This document shows, in pieces, positions 1 through 8,605 of a stretch of DNA of 64,000 bases. This DNA comes from Clostridia bacterium (lineage in GTDB: Bacteria > Bacillota > Clostridia > Lutisporales > Lutisporaceae): positions 62,001-126,000 of the forward strand of contig DASPIR010000023.1 in the NCBI GenBank assembly GCA_035628995.1, written 5' to 3'. Position 1 is the first letter of the stretch, and the number at the start of each line of letters is the position of its first letter. Below the pieces are notes generated by a model. The model was not told where the DNA came from and ran no database searches. It saw nothing but the letters and a program-made list of their open reading frames with translations. Position numbers and translations under genes: made by a program.

Positions 1-122
1 TATGACTTGCTTTCATCAGGCTGTGGCTGAGGGGGAGGTCAGTGTAGGACCCTTCGGCAGGCTGCCGAATCGAGAGGAATAGAATTGAACAAGATCATAA
101 ATATAATAAATAACAAGATAAA
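1..122. other. left-edge region without a recognised gene
   Basis: No recognisable gene. One plus-strand frame is open from the edge (base 2) to a TAG at 80-82 and could be the last 26 codons of a gene that lies outside, ending in GRLPNREE, but it is too short to identify. A small inverted repeat, TTCGGCAG/CTGCCGAA, lies at about 54-70. The following terminator would suit an upstream gene ending here. Confidence 0.3.
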
Positions 123-154
123 GGGCTAGTGTTTACTAGCTCTAATCTTTTTTT
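123..154 (+). terminator. rho-independent terminator
   Basis: A stem GGGCTAGT/ACTAGCTC with loop GTTT is followed after five bases by a run of eight T. It separates whatever lies to the left from the glycosyltransferase cluster. Confidence 0.7.
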
Positions 155-244
155 TGTTTTTTTGAAGTAACTTGTCACAGCAGAAAAGCATATTCTGAAA
201 TTAAGAATACATTTAACCGCTTAAAAAAGGAGGACGTATCTCGG

Positions 245-1198
245 ATGACACACTATTACTATACAGTTGCAAGTAAGGAATATACGTACAAAATATTGCT
301 CTTATATAATTCAATGATGAGGCATGATAAGGATTTCAAGTTTTTTATAGTCTGCTTGCAAAGTGACAGCATTAAAATGTTTGAAAGTCTTGGACTTCAA
401 AATGCAGTGCTGATAGATATTGAGGCTTTGGAGGCTTATGATGGGGAGCTTGCTGCAGTAAAGTATAAAAGGAGCATTAAGCAGTATGCATGGGCTGCAA
501 AGCCTATAGCTGCCTTATATATACTGGAGCATCACAACGAGGTGGACCAAATAATCTGGCTTGACGGAGATATGGCATTTCTTTCAAGTCCTGAATCCAT
601 TTACGAGGAGTGGGCGAACTACTCAGTACTGCTTACTGAAGAGAAATTTACCGGTAAATATGATTATATAAGCAGCATATATGGTTACTTCAATACTGGG
701 TTTATGGGTTTCAGAAAAGATGAAAATTCAATTGAATGCTTGAAATACTTCAGAAACAAGCTGCTTTATGAATGGAATTATGAAGAAAAGGAGCAGTACA
801 GATGGAACGACCAGCTTTATGTGAGTGATTGGGACAGTAGATTTACTAATACTGGAATAGTAAAAAGTCCAGGCATTAACCTTACCCCTTTTATTTTTAA
901 CAGGCTGATAGAGGAATGGAACTGTGTGCTTACTGGAGAAGAGGGACAGCTTTACATCGGTGAAAACAGAATAGTGCTTTTCCATTTCTATGGTTTTAAA
1001 TACTTTAATGAGAAAGAATTTGATTTGTGTGGTTATACAAATATATACTACAAACCGCAGATACAGTATATTTACCTTCCATATATAAAAGAGGCGGTTT
1101 ATATAAATGGGAAACTAAGTGCAATAGATAAGAGCTTCTGCTGCACGCAGCCAACTGAGGGCAACTATATAAAGAATTACTACCGGCTTCCGGATTAG
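245..1198 (+). CDS. single-domain glycosyltransferase (type A domain)
   Basis: A 317-residue predicted cytoplasmic sugar transferase with a GT-A-like fold. The metal and nucleotide binding DxD motif is visible as WLDGD at residues 105-109. A late VLFHFYGF segment has the His expected of GT8-like enzymes. Other family marks are YNTGF-like (here YFNTGF), WNDQ and GINLTPF. There is no signal peptide or membrane segment. It starts at ATG 245 behind an AGGAGG ribosome site. Its closest relative in the window is the N-terminal half of the gene at 13664-15466, and it stops just where that protein's linker begins, so it is a free-standing first domain. Donor and acceptor are unknown. It heads a plus-strand series of sugar genes. 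Confidence 0.75.
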   Translation: MTHYYYTVASKEYTYKILLLYNSMMRHDKDFKFFIVCLQSDSIKMFESLGLQNAVLIDIEALEAYDGELAAVKYKRSIKQYAWAAKPIAALYILEHHNEVDQIIWLDGDMAFLSSPESIYEEWANYSVLLTEEKFTGKYDYISSIYGYFNTGFMGFRKDENSIECLKYFRNKLLYEWNYEEKEQYRWNDQLYVSDWDSRFTNTGIVKSPGINLTPFIFNRLIEEWNCVLTGEEGQLYIGENRIVLFHFYGFKYFNEKEFDLCGYTNIYYKPQIQYIYLPYIKEAVYINGKLSAIDKSFCCTQPTEGNYIKNYYRLPD

Positions 1199-1257
1199 GC
1201 TTTCAAAGTATCAACAGAAAATGTCCATAAAAATGCACACTGAAGGGGGCAAGTAAA

Positions 1258-3165
1258 TTGAGCCATAATTACTGTTCACTAGCTAGCAGGGATTATACCT
1301 ATAAGGTATTAGCACTATACAGATCAATACAAAAATATGATGAAGATTTTCACTTTTTTCTTATTTGCTTAAATGAGGAAGCTAAGGAGCTCTTCAGCGG
1401 GATGAATTTAGATAAAGCAAGTATTATAGGCATAGATAGCATTGAAGCTAAAGACTGGGAGCTCCTTGAAGTGAAAAGCGGGAGAAATGAGAAAGAGTAT
1501 GCCTGGACAGTAAAACCGTCTGTAATGCTATATCTGCTTGAAAGCTATCCGGAATTGGAGCATATTGTGTGGCTGGATGGGGACACAGCCTTTTTGTCAA
1601 ATCCTCAGCCAATATATGATGAATGGGGAGATTATTCCATATTACTGACTGAAGAGAAGTACTCCGGTAAATATGACTACATGAGCTGGCATTTTGGAGT
1701 GTATAATACAGGATTTTTGGGTTTTAAGAGGGATGATAACGCCATTAAATGTCTGAATTGGCTGAGGGGAAAGGTTATTGAATGGTGTTATGACAGGCAC
1801 GAGGAAGGCTTGTGGAGTGACCAAATGCATTTCAACAATCTTCCGAGCTTATTCAGTAATGTCGGTGTAGTTAGAAATGTAGGCATAAATATGACACCAT
1901 TTATACTCAATAGATTGTTGGATGAAGAGGGAGGTGACATCAAAAAAAGCTCTGGCGGTATATTTGTTAATGCATCTAAAGTTGTGTTTTTTCACTATTA
2001 TGGGTTCAAATTCTTTAATAAATCGGAATTTGACCTGTGTTTTTATAAGAATTGGAGATTTCCCGAGAAAGTTATCAAAACCATTTATATGCCCTATATA
2101 GAGTTGTGCAGTGAAGCAATTTCCCTTATTGGGGAACATAATGACAACTTTTATTATCCGGAAAAACCTGATTTTAATTATACAGCATATTACTACTCAA
2201 TAGATGGTATTAAGAATAACAATTCTTATAATTTCTGCACTATTGTTACCAGAGAATATTTGCCCAAAGCTTTGGCACTTTACTTTTCTTTAAAGAGAAA
2301 TGCAAAAAGCTTCCATTTGTGGATTTGCTGCATGGATGACCTTGTATACGATATCTTGAATAAACTCAATCTTTCCAATGTTACATTAATAACACTTGAA
2401 AGCATCGAGGACAACAAGCTGCTTTCGGTCAAAAACTATAGGTACACTCATGAATATTGCTGGACTCTTAAAGCACCTTTAATTTTGCACATATTCAAAT
2501 ACTATAAAGATATTGATTCAATATTTTATATTGATGCGGATGCTTACCTATTTTCCAGTCCTGAGAAACTATTTGCCCGGCTGAAAAGCTACTCGGTTTT
2601 GCTGACAATGCATAATTTTAACAACGATTTTAAATGCCTGTATTCCAAGAAGGGTTGTTATAATGGGGGAATAATTGGGTTCCGGAGAGATTCAAATGCA
2701 ATAAAGTGCCTTAGCTGGTGGCGTGATAAATGCATAGACTGGTGCTATGACAAAATTGAAAACGGTAAATTTGGTGATCAGAAATATTTGATGGAATTTC
2801 GAAAAAGGTTTGATGGAGTATATCGTGAGAGGATGGCAGGAGCTAATGCTGCAATGTGGAATATAACTGAGCACAACATAAAGGAACATGAAGGAAAGGC
2901 ACAGATTAATGAAAAGGATATTATATTCTACCATTTCAGCGCCTTGATTATTTGCAATGAGTGGGAATATGGCATGTGGAGGTGGTATTATCCGGAGGTG
3001 GATGAAAAGGCTAAAAGGCTTATTTACCTTCCCTATGCCACAGATTTATACAATGCTATACAGATGATAAAACACGTATTTGAGGATGTTTACACCCTAT
3101 TCTATGATATATCGGCTGTGGAAAACCCTACAAATTTGATAAACGTGAAAGACTTTATTGACTAA
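1258..3165 (+). CDS. tandem two-domain glycosyltransferase
   Basis: A 635-residue protein made of two related GT-A-like domains. Domain 1 (about 1-310) has WLDGD at 105-109 and GINMTPF. Domain 2 (about 325-620) has YIDAD at 424-428, a GANAAMWN segment and FYHFSAL. Both DxD motifs are intact, so it may add two sugars in succession (inference). Domain 1 belongs with the protein at 245 and domain 2 with the protein at 6650, which shares GANxAxWN. The start is TTG at 1258 with an AAGGGGGC ribosome site. Its end lies 22 bases before the likely start of the next gene, a reductase-type SDR. No membrane segment is seen, so it is probably cytosolic or peripherally attached. Confidence 0.75.
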   Translation: MSHNYCSLASRDYTYKVLALYRSIQKYDEDFHFFLICLNEEAKELFSGMNLDKASIIGIDSIEAKDWELLEVKSGRNEKEYAWTVKPSVMLYLLESYPELEHIVWLDGDTAFLSNPQPIYDEWGDYSILLTEEKYSGKYDYMSWHFGVYNTGFLGFKRDDNAIKCLNWLRGKVIEWCYDRHEEGLWSDQMHFNNLPSLFSNVGVVRNVGINMTPFILNRLLDEEGGDIKKSSGGIFVNASKVVFFHYYGFKFFNKSEFDLCFYKNWRFPEKVIKTIYMPYIELCSEAISLIGEHNDNFYYPEKPDFNYTAYYYSIDGIKNNNSYNFCTIVTREYLPKALALYFSLKRNAKSFHLWICCMDDLVYDILNKLNLSNVTLITLESIEDNKLLSVKNYRYTHEYCWTLKAPLILHIFKYYKDIDSIFYIDADAYLFSSPEKLFARLKSYSVLLTMHNFNNDFKCLYSKKGCYNGGIIGFRRDSNAIKCLSWWRDKCIDWCYDKIENGKFGDQKYLMEFRKRFDGVYRERMAGANAAMWNITEHNIKEHEGKAQINEKDIIFYHFSALIICNEWEYGMWRWYYPEVDEKAKRLIYLPYATDLYNAIQMIKHVFEDVYTLFYDISAVENPTNLINVKDFID

Positions 3166-3187
3166 AATATCATTTTCGGAGGCAGAT

Positions 3188-4156
3188 ATGGAAAGATTGT
3201 CTTTTGGTAAAAAGAAAGTTGTTGTTACAGGAGCAAACGGTTTTATTGGATCACATATGACTATGAGAATGCTTGAGGAGAAGGCACATGTCCACATCAT
3301 GGTCCGGGAAGCATCAGACCTATGGAGGTTGGATAAAGTGAGCAAGGATATTGAAATATGCAAGCTGGATTTAAGAAACGGTGGGGAAGTAGAGAAATAC
3401 ATGAGAAAAATAAAGCCTGATTATATATTTCATATGGCGGCTTATGGAGTTGACTCAAGACAGAAGGATTATGTTATTGCAGCAGATACAAATATTATTG
3501 GAACAATAAATATGCTTAACGCAGCTATTGCTGTTGGCTGTGAGAAATTCATCAATACAGGCACCAGCATGCAATATGGCAATAAGTTAATGCCTATACG
3601 GGAAACAGAGTACTATTCCCCTTCAAACATATATGGAAGCACCAAGGGGTCAGCAACAATAATTGCACATCAGATTGCGACTGAAAATGATATTAATATA
3701 TCTACTATAATACCCTTCGGTGTTTTTGGAGAAAACGAGGGAAGTCATAAATTCTTTCCCCATGTTATTTTATCGGTTCTGGGGGGGAAGAGCATCGAAT
3801 TGTCACCTTGTGAACAATACAGAGATTACTGCTATATAGAGAATATTATTGATGGGTTTCTAATGGCTGTAGCAAATGAAAAGGCAAAAAATGAAATATT
3901 CAATATAGGAAGCGGAGATGTATATCAGCTTAAGCATTTTGTGAAATTGATAGTGGAAAGAGCGGGATGTAAAAGTGATATCAAATATGGCTCAGTAGAG
4001 TACAGGAAAAACGATTTGTGGAGCCCTCAGCCGGATATAAGCAAAATAACTGATGTGTTGGGGTGGAGTCCAAAGGTAAGTCTTTCTGAAGGTATAGACA
4101 GAACCATTGAGTGGTTTAGAGCAAATTACGACAAGTACAACGTAAAGGGGAGATAA
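3188..4156 (+). CDS. NAD-dependent epimerase/dehydratase (extended SDR) for a nucleotide sugar
   Basis: A 322-residue Rossmann-fold sugar-nucleotide enzyme. The nucleotide-binding signature GANGFIGS is at residues 15-22 and the catalytic YGSTK (Y149, K153) follows a GTSMQYG segment. Members act as epimerases, 4,6-dehydratases or 4-keto reductases on NDP-sugars. The nearby cytidylyltransferase suggests a CDP-sugar, possibly as a CDP-paratose or abequose synthase-like reductase (inference). I prefer ATG 3188, which has GGAGG at ideal spacing, over the upstream in-frame TTG at 3158, which would overlap the preceding gene. The next gene starts 4 bases after this one ends, so they are translationally linked. 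Confidence 0.8.
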   Translation: MERLSFGKKKVVVTGANGFIGSHMTMRMLEEKAHVHIMVREASDLWRLDKVSKDIEICKLDLRNGGEVEKYMRKIKPDYIFHMAAYGVDSRQKDYVIAADTNIIGTINMLNAAIAVGCEKFINTGTSMQYGNKLMPIRETEYYSPSNIYGSTKGSATIIAHQIATENDINISTIIPFGVFGENEGSHKFFPHVILSVLGGKSIELSPCEQYRDYCYIENIIDGFLMAVANEKAKNEIFNIGSGDVYQLKHFVKLIVERAGCKSDIKYGSVEYRKNDLWSPQPDISKITDVLGWSPKVSLSEGIDRTIEWFRANYDKYNVKGR

Positions 4157-4159
4157 AAG

Positions 4160-5224
4160 GTGAGTCTCAATAATATAATCCAGGAGGATGTAAGGGATAT
4201 TTTCCTTGAAATAGGTGGAAAGTTAAAAACCTTGGAAGGCAGCAACTTTCTAATTAGCGGCGGAGGTGGGTTTCTTGGCTCATATTTCATGGATTTGCTG
4301 AAATATTGCAATGACAACATTTTCTCAGAACCTGCTAATGTCATATGTATTGATAACTTTATTACAGGTGTGCCAGAAAGGGTAAAGCACCTTTTAGATA
4401 ATGATAATTTTAAAATAGTAGACTCAGACATTTCGAAACCTCTGGAACTCAATAATGATGTGGATTACATCATACATGCAGCGAGCATAGCTTCCCCTAC
4501 TTTTTACAGGAAGTATCCAATTAAGACCTTGGAGACCAACGTGCTTGGGCTTAAAAATCTCGTTGAGTTGGGCATGAAAAAGAACATAAAGAGCTTTCTA
4601 AACTTGTCCAGCAGTGAAATATATGGGGATCCTGATGCAGCTCATATACCTACAAGAGAGGACTATAACGGGAATGTATCCTGTACAGGGCCAAGGGCAT
4701 GCTATGATGAATCAAAGAGAATGGGCGAAACTATGTGTGCCAACTACTATAAAGAATGCGGGGTGCCCATAAAAATAGCAAGACCCTTCAATGTTTATGG
4801 TCCTGGGTTGAAACTGGATGACCGCAGAGTGATACCTGATTTTTTTAACGACGCCATTAATAGGCATAAGATAGAAATATTAAGCGACGGTTCTCCCACT
4901 AGAAGTTTTTGCTATGTAAGCGACGCAATAAAAGGCTTTATGCTTGCATTGCTATCAGAGTTCAATGGAGAAGCGTTTAATATAGGAGATGACCAAACGG
5001 AGATTAGTATGAGGGAAATAGCGGAATTAATTGCAGAGATTGTCGGGAATGTTGAAGTTAAGCTTAAGAAAAGTGATGATAAGGAGTACCTGACTGATAA
5101 TCCGAAAAGAAGGTGTCCTGATTTGACCAAGGCAAAGACTTTCTTGAACTATTATCCGAAGGTGGATCTCAAAACAGGCCTTAAGAGGATTTTTCGATGG
5201 TACATGCAGACTAATAATTTATAG
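4160..5224 (+). CDS. NAD-dependent sugar-nucleotide SDR, UDP-xylose synthase-like
   Basis: A 354-residue extended SDR with a glycine-rich GGGGFLGS at 34-41, an LNLSSSEIYG strand and the active-site motif ACYDESKRMGE (Y182, K186). That motif strongly resembles UDP-glucuronate decarboxylases (UDP-xylose synthase) and their relatives. RPFNVYGP and the late RSFCYVSDA segments are typical of the family. The substrate cannot be fixed from sequence: it could decarboxylate UDP-glucuronate or act as a 4,6-dehydratase in the CDP-sugar route. The start is GTG 4160. The nearby UDP-sugar dehydrogenase that could have supplied UDP-glucuronate is decayed. Soluble and cytoplasmic. Confidence 0.8.
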   Translation: MSLNNIIQEDVRDIFLEIGGKLKTLEGSNFLISGGGGFLGSYFMDLLKYCNDNIFSEPANVICIDNFITGVPERVKHLLDNDNFKIVDSDISKPLELNNDVDYIIHAASIASPTFYRKYPIKTLETNVLGLKNLVELGMKKNIKSFLNLSSSEIYGDPDAAHIPTREDYNGNVSCTGPRACYDESKRMGETMCANYYKECGVPIKIARPFNVYGPGLKLDDRRVIPDFFNDAINRHKIEILSDGSPTRSFCYVSDAIKGFMLALLSEFNGEAFNIGDDQTEISMREIAELIAEIVGNVEVKLKKSDDKEYLTDNPKRRCPDLTKAKTFLNYYPKVDLKTGLKRIFRWYMQTNNL

Positions 5225-5239
5225 TATAGGAAGGTTTAT

Positions 5240-5644
5240 ATGACAAACATACATGAAATCATTAAAATAAATCCCTACAAAGATATAAGGGGCGAGCTTA
5301 AGAAGGTTTTTGTAAAATCGATGCTAAGTACTGAAAAGTCAATTGAAGAAATATATGTGCTGCATACTAAAAAAGGCTCTGTAAGGGGTAATCACTACCA
5401 CAGGCAGAATGTAGAGTTTTTTACCGTAATAAAAGGGACTGCAATAATAGCACTTAAGGATATCGAGGAGGGAGAAGCTGAGATACTTAAAGTTTCAGCA
5501 GGTGATGATATTGTAATCAAAGTGCCGGAGAATGTTGCACATGGATTTAGAAATGACGAGGATGAAGACCTTGTGATACTTGCTGCCGCGTCCAAGCTAT
5601 ATGACCCAGAGGATACTGATACCTATACTTTCCAGCTGCTATAA
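5240..5644 (+). CDS. cupin, WxcM/FdtA-like sugar isomerase
   Basis: A 134-residue single-domain cupin. Motif 1 is complete (H52, H54, E59, then G66 in HYHRQNVEFFTVIKG) and motif 2 contributes H101 in VPENVAHGF. Such small cupins next to sugar-nucleotide SDRs are usually dTDP-3,4-ketohexulose isomerases (FdtA/WxcM type) or 3,5-epimerase-like proteins. Here it would rearrange a keto-sugar intermediate made by the neighbouring SDRs (inference). It begins 16 bases after the previous gene with an AGGAAGG ribosome site. It could instead be a sugar-binding protein without catalysis. Confidence 0.75.
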   Translation: MTNIHEIIKINPYKDIRGELKKVFVKSMLSTEKSIEEIYVLHTKKGSVRGNHYHRQNVEFFTVIKGTAIIALKDIEEGEAEILKVSAGDDIVIKVPENVAHGFRNDEDEDLVILAAASKLYDPEDTDTYTFQLL

Positions 5645-5753
5645 CAATATAACCTGTTTAACAGGTATTATTTGGACTTTAGAAGTAACAAGGAATGAAT
5701 CAAATGCATAAATTGGATTAGGACAAATTGTTGGATTGTAGGGGTGATATATA

Positions 5754-6521
5754 TTGAAGGTAGTTATACTATGCGGAGGATACGGAATGAGGATGAGGGA
5801 GGTAACGGAACAAATACCCAAGCCACTTGCAGTAGTGGGAGGCAGACCTATACTGTTGCAGATAATGAAATTATACAGCAAGTATGGTTTTGATGATTTC
5901 ATATTACCATTGGGCTACAGGGGAGATAAAATAAAGGAATACTTTATGAATTATGACTGGATGCAGAATGATTTTATTCTTGATTTCAATGGCAATGAGA
6001 ATAAAATATTCCTGATGAAAAAACCGGAAAAATGGAGAATAACCTTTGTAGATACCGGAGTTGATACAATGACAGGGGGGCGAATAAAAAGGATTCAGCC
6101 TTTTATAGGTGATGACACCTTCCTTTTGACCTATGGGGATGGTCTTTGTGATGTCAATATTGGAGAACTCCTCAAGTATCATCAGAATATGGGGGTAATA
6201 GCTACTTTGACAGGAATACAAAAGAAAAGCCAGTATGGAATATTAAAGATCAAAGACGGCCTTGCAACATCCTTCGGAGAAAAGTCGGAAATAGAAGGAC
6301 AGATAAATGGCGGATTCTTTGTATTTAATAAAGCAGTCTTTGATTATCTTAGCGGGGATAAGTGTGTTCTTGAAAGGGAGCCGCTTGCCAAGCTTGCCTC
6401 TGAAGGTCAGCTTGCGGTATATGAGCACAAAGGCTTCTGGCAGGCAGTGGATACCAGTAAAGATTTGCAGGATATGGACACGAACTGGGGAACCATCGAA
6501 AGTATCTTAGGGATATCATAA
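5754..6521 (+). CDS. rfbF: glucose-1-phosphate cytidylyltransferase
   Basis: A 255-residue nucleotidyltransferase that makes CDP-glucose from CTP and glucose-1-phosphate. The N-terminus carries the activated-nucleotide loop CGGYGMRMREVTEQIPKP. The segment YRGDKIKEYFMNYD and the later TYGDGLCDV (metal-binding Asp) are those of RfbF rather than of RmlA or GalU. GGFFVFN and FWQAVDTSKD near the end match the sugar-binding part. The start is TTG 5754 after AGGGGTGAT. The standard partner RfbG (CDP-glucose 4,6-dehydratase) is not obviously present unless one of the two upstream SDRs fills that role. It is separated from the cupin gene by 109 bases with a weak inverted repeat. Confidence 0.85.
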   Translation: MKVVILCGGYGMRMREVTEQIPKPLAVVGGRPILLQIMKLYSKYGFDDFILPLGYRGDKIKEYFMNYDWMQNDFILDFNGNENKIFLMKKPEKWRITFVDTGVDTMTGGRIKRIQPFIGDDTFLLTYGDGLCDVNIGELLKYHQNMGVIATLTGIQKKSQYGILKIKDGLATSFGEKSEIEGQINGGFFVFNKAVFDYLSGDKCVLEREPLAKLASEGQLAVYEHKGFWQAVDTSKDLQDMDTNWGTIESILGIS

Positions 6522-6526
6522 GGATA

Positions 6527-6636
6527 TTGAACGCATTTAAGGATTCCTATAGAGCAAAGGCGAACTCAATAAAAATAAGGAGACGTTTGCGCGAAATCTG
6601 AATAATAGATAGAATGTTTTTCGCGAAACGTATAGT
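6527..6636 (+). repeat. hairpin repeat element, copy A of three
   Basis: This 110-base stretch matches the reverse complement of 46831-46944 along its length: it begins TTGAACGCA, then a GCGAA-TCAAT block, AATAAGGA, and a CGCGAAA...TTTTTCGCG hairpin, and ends near TATAG. A shorter related copy is at 32410-32465. It ends 13 bases before the following glycosyltransferase start. Confidence 0.7.
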
Positions 6637-6649
6637 TGGTGAATATGCA

Positions 6650-7498
6650 ATGGAAGTATTATTTTGCACAATAGCATCAAAATACAGGCTGCACCAATGT
6701 GTCGCTTTGTATCATTCCTTGAAGCACTTCATGGCTGAAGCAGCTTTGGTTGTTCTTGCGGTTGACGAGGAATGCAAGAAGGTATTTGATGCATTGAAGC
6801 TGCCCGGGGTAACTGTTATTTCTGCTGAAGAACTGGAGGATGCTGAGTTAAAAGAACTAAAGAGACAAAGGAATGCAAGTGAATATTGCTGGACATTGAA
6901 GCCTGTACTGCTGCTTAATCTATATGAAAGCTACAAGGACATTAAGATATTTGCCTATCTTGATTCAGATCTCTTTTTCTTTGATAGTCCAATGAGGCTT
7001 TTTAAAGGAAGTAAGAATTGGTCTGTACTATTTACTACTCATAAGGTTAATAGGAAGGCTAATGGAGGTTTTGTAGCGTTCATGAGAGGCAGGCACGCCT
7101 ATAAAGCATTGAAATGGTGGAAGGAAGGGTGTCTGGAGTGGTGCTATTACAGAAACGATAACGGGAGGTTTGCGGATCAGGGCTATTTGGATTTTATGAG
7201 AGCAAGATTCAAAGGAGTCACATACCTTGATTTGCCAGGAGCAAATGTGGCTACATGGAATTACTTCAATTCCGACCTTGTACTGAGGGACGGAAATATA
7301 TATGTAGGCAAGAAAAGGTTGGTTTTTTACCATTTCAGTGGTTTAAGGCTAAAGAAAATATCCGGCTCAACTGCATTATACGGTGCTGAAGCTCCTTGTC
7401 TGGTATGTGGAATCTACATTAAGGCACTAAGAGCTGCGATATTCGAAATTGAAGAGGTTGATAGGGAAATCGCAGAATGTTTTTACTTGGGGCTATAA
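6650..7498 (+). CDS. single-domain glycosyltransferase (type B domain)
   Basis: A 282-residue GT-A-like transferase corresponding to the second domain of the tandem enzymes. It has EYCWTLKP, the DxD motif YLDSD at 103-107, ALKWWKEGCLEWC, DQGYLDF, GANVATWN and FYHFSGL. I choose ATG 6650, 8 bases after GGTGA, because the family alignment starts there. An in-frame ATG at 6614 lies inside the upstream hairpin repeat and has no ribosome site. It is most similar to residues 325-620 of the protein at 1258. Its 3' end runs up to the remains of a UDP-sugar dehydrogenase. Confidence 0.75.
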   Translation: MEVLFCTIASKYRLHQCVALYHSLKHFMAEAALVVLAVDEECKKVFDALKLPGVTVISAEELEDAELKELKRQRNASEYCWTLKPVLLLNLYESYKDIKIFAYLDSDLFFFDSPMRLFKGSKNWSVLFTTHKVNRKANGGFVAFMRGRHAYKALKWWKEGCLEWCYYRNDNGRFADQGYLDFMRARFKGVTYLDLPGANVATWNYFNSDLVLRDGNIYVGKKRLVFYHFSGLRLKKISGSTALYGAEAPCLVCGIYIKALRAAIFEIEEVDREIAECFYLGL

Positions 7499-7510
7499 GG
7501 AGAAATAAAG

Positions 7511-8301
7511 ATGAGAATTATTTTGAAGCACCAATAATAAGAGTAAGCTTAAGGACTGCTGAGCTAATCAAATATGCTTCAAATTCGCTTTTGGCTATGC
7601 TGATTTCGTATTCCAATGAAATTGCAGCAATATCAGAAGTGGTAGGGGATTTGGATGTGGAAGAGGTGCTTTATGGAGTATCTCTGGATAAAAGGCTTAG
7701 TCCGAAAATAGATGGGAAGCTCGTCAGTCCGGATATACTGAAATACCTAAAGGCGGGGCGCGGTTATGGTGGAAGTTGTTTTCCAAAGGATGTCAAAGCG
7801 CTGATAGCTTTTTCAAGACAGAAGGGATATATACCTGAATTGTTAAGGATAGTAACAGAGATTAATGAAAAACAGGTTGTTAAAATCGTGGATAGGATTG
7901 AAAGTGAGCTGGGGAAAATCGAAGGCAGAAGAATATTGGTGCTTGGGCTTGCCTTCAAGCAGAACAGTGATGATATAAGAGAGTCTCCGTCTATAGGACT
8001 TGTGAAGCTTCTTATTGAAAGAAAAGCGAATGTCAGTGTCACAGATCCTATGGCAATGGGAAATGCAAGAAAAGTACTTGGAGAAAAAGAAGGCTTGAGT
8101 TACTCGGAAGATTATAAGAATGAAGCTTCAAACTGTGACGCGGTGGTGCTTATGACACCATGGCAGGAGTAATTGGAGCTGCTGAGTGAAAACTTATATA
8201 AGCCCTTGAGGACAGCTATATTGTTTGATGGCTGCAGGGCTCTTAACAAGAATAAAATTCTTGAGGCAGGCATAAAATATATAGGCATTGGCTTATCTTA
8301 A
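7511..8301 (+). pseudogene. decayed UDP-glucose/GDP-mannose dehydrogenase
   Basis: Only the middle and C-terminal parts of a UDP-glucose 6-dehydrogenase-type enzyme remain. The helix TAELIKYASNSLLA, the catalytic-cysteine segment GRGYGGSCFPKD and the C-terminal Rossmann part GLAFKQNSDDIRESPS are readable from about 7536. The N-terminal NAD-binding domain (about 200 residues) is absent. A TAA at 8170-8172 interrupts the frame after VVLMTPWQE, although the family's C-terminus continues for 42 more codons (LFDGCRALNKNK to GIGLS) up to the TAA at 8299-8301. A good ribosome site and ATG at 7511 open only an 8-codon frame, which suggests an internal deletion (inference). A shortened product from an in-frame start at 7477 is possible but would lack NAD binding. 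Confidence 0.8.
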
Positions 8302-8428
8302 AAAATGACAGTATTAACATTTTAGATAACTTTGCATAGTATATATTATGGTTACGATTATAAAAGGGATTTATTAAGAATAATTGTTGCTTTTCAATAT
8401 AGTGATATATTGAGGGGCAATTTATATA

Positions 8429-8456
8429 AAAAGGTGCGGCTTGGTCCGCACCTTTT
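8429..8456 (+). terminator. rho-independent terminator before iscR
   Basis: A near-perfect stem, AAAGGTGCGG/CCGCACCTTTT, with loop CTTGGT. It closes the glycosylation block and isolates the isc operon promoter. Confidence 0.85.
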
Positions 8457-8498
8457 GAATTTGTGCATATAATTACGAACATGAATAATAATATAATT

Positions 8499-8523
8499 AA
8501 TTCCGACTAAAAAAGTAGAATTT
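8499..8523 (+). promoter_or_regulatory. putative IscR operator 1
   Basis: An imperfect inverted repeat that begins AATTCCGACT and ends AGTAGAATTT. It resembles the IscR-type consensus (YYGACT...AGT). It lies just upstream of the iscR -35 box. A second similar site is at 8564-8588. Confidence 0.5.
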
Positions 8524-8527
8524 AATA

Positions 8528-8556
8528 TTGACAATATTTTTATGCTATGGTAATCT
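8528..8556 (+). promoter_or_regulatory. iscR-iscS-iscU-mnmA promoter
   Basis: TTGACA (8528-8533), a 17-base spacer, then TAATCT (8551-8556), about 50 bases before the iscR start. This is a sigma-A type promoter flanked by two operator-like repeats. Confidence 0.75.
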
Positions 8557-8563
8557 AAAAATG

Positions 8564-8588
8564 AAATCCGAGTTAATAGGTAGGAATT
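8564..8588 (+). promoter_or_regulatory. putative IscR operator 2
   Basis: Begins AAATCCGAGT and ends GTAGGAATT. It matches operator 1 in 8 of its first 10 bases and in the GTAG(G)AATT arm. It covers the expected transcript start, so binding would block RNA polymerase (inference). Confidence 0.5.
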
Positions 8589-8605
8589 AATAAGGAGCTG
8601 ATAAA

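Noticed and set aside
2-82. Possible gene tail at the left edge
   Set aside because: Only 26 codons are visible and no family can be recognised, so it is noted but not called as a gene.
5649-5665. ACCTGTTTAACAGGT palindrome after the cupin gene
   Set aside because: Too short and without a T run to be called a terminator; it could be an operator, but nothing else supports this.
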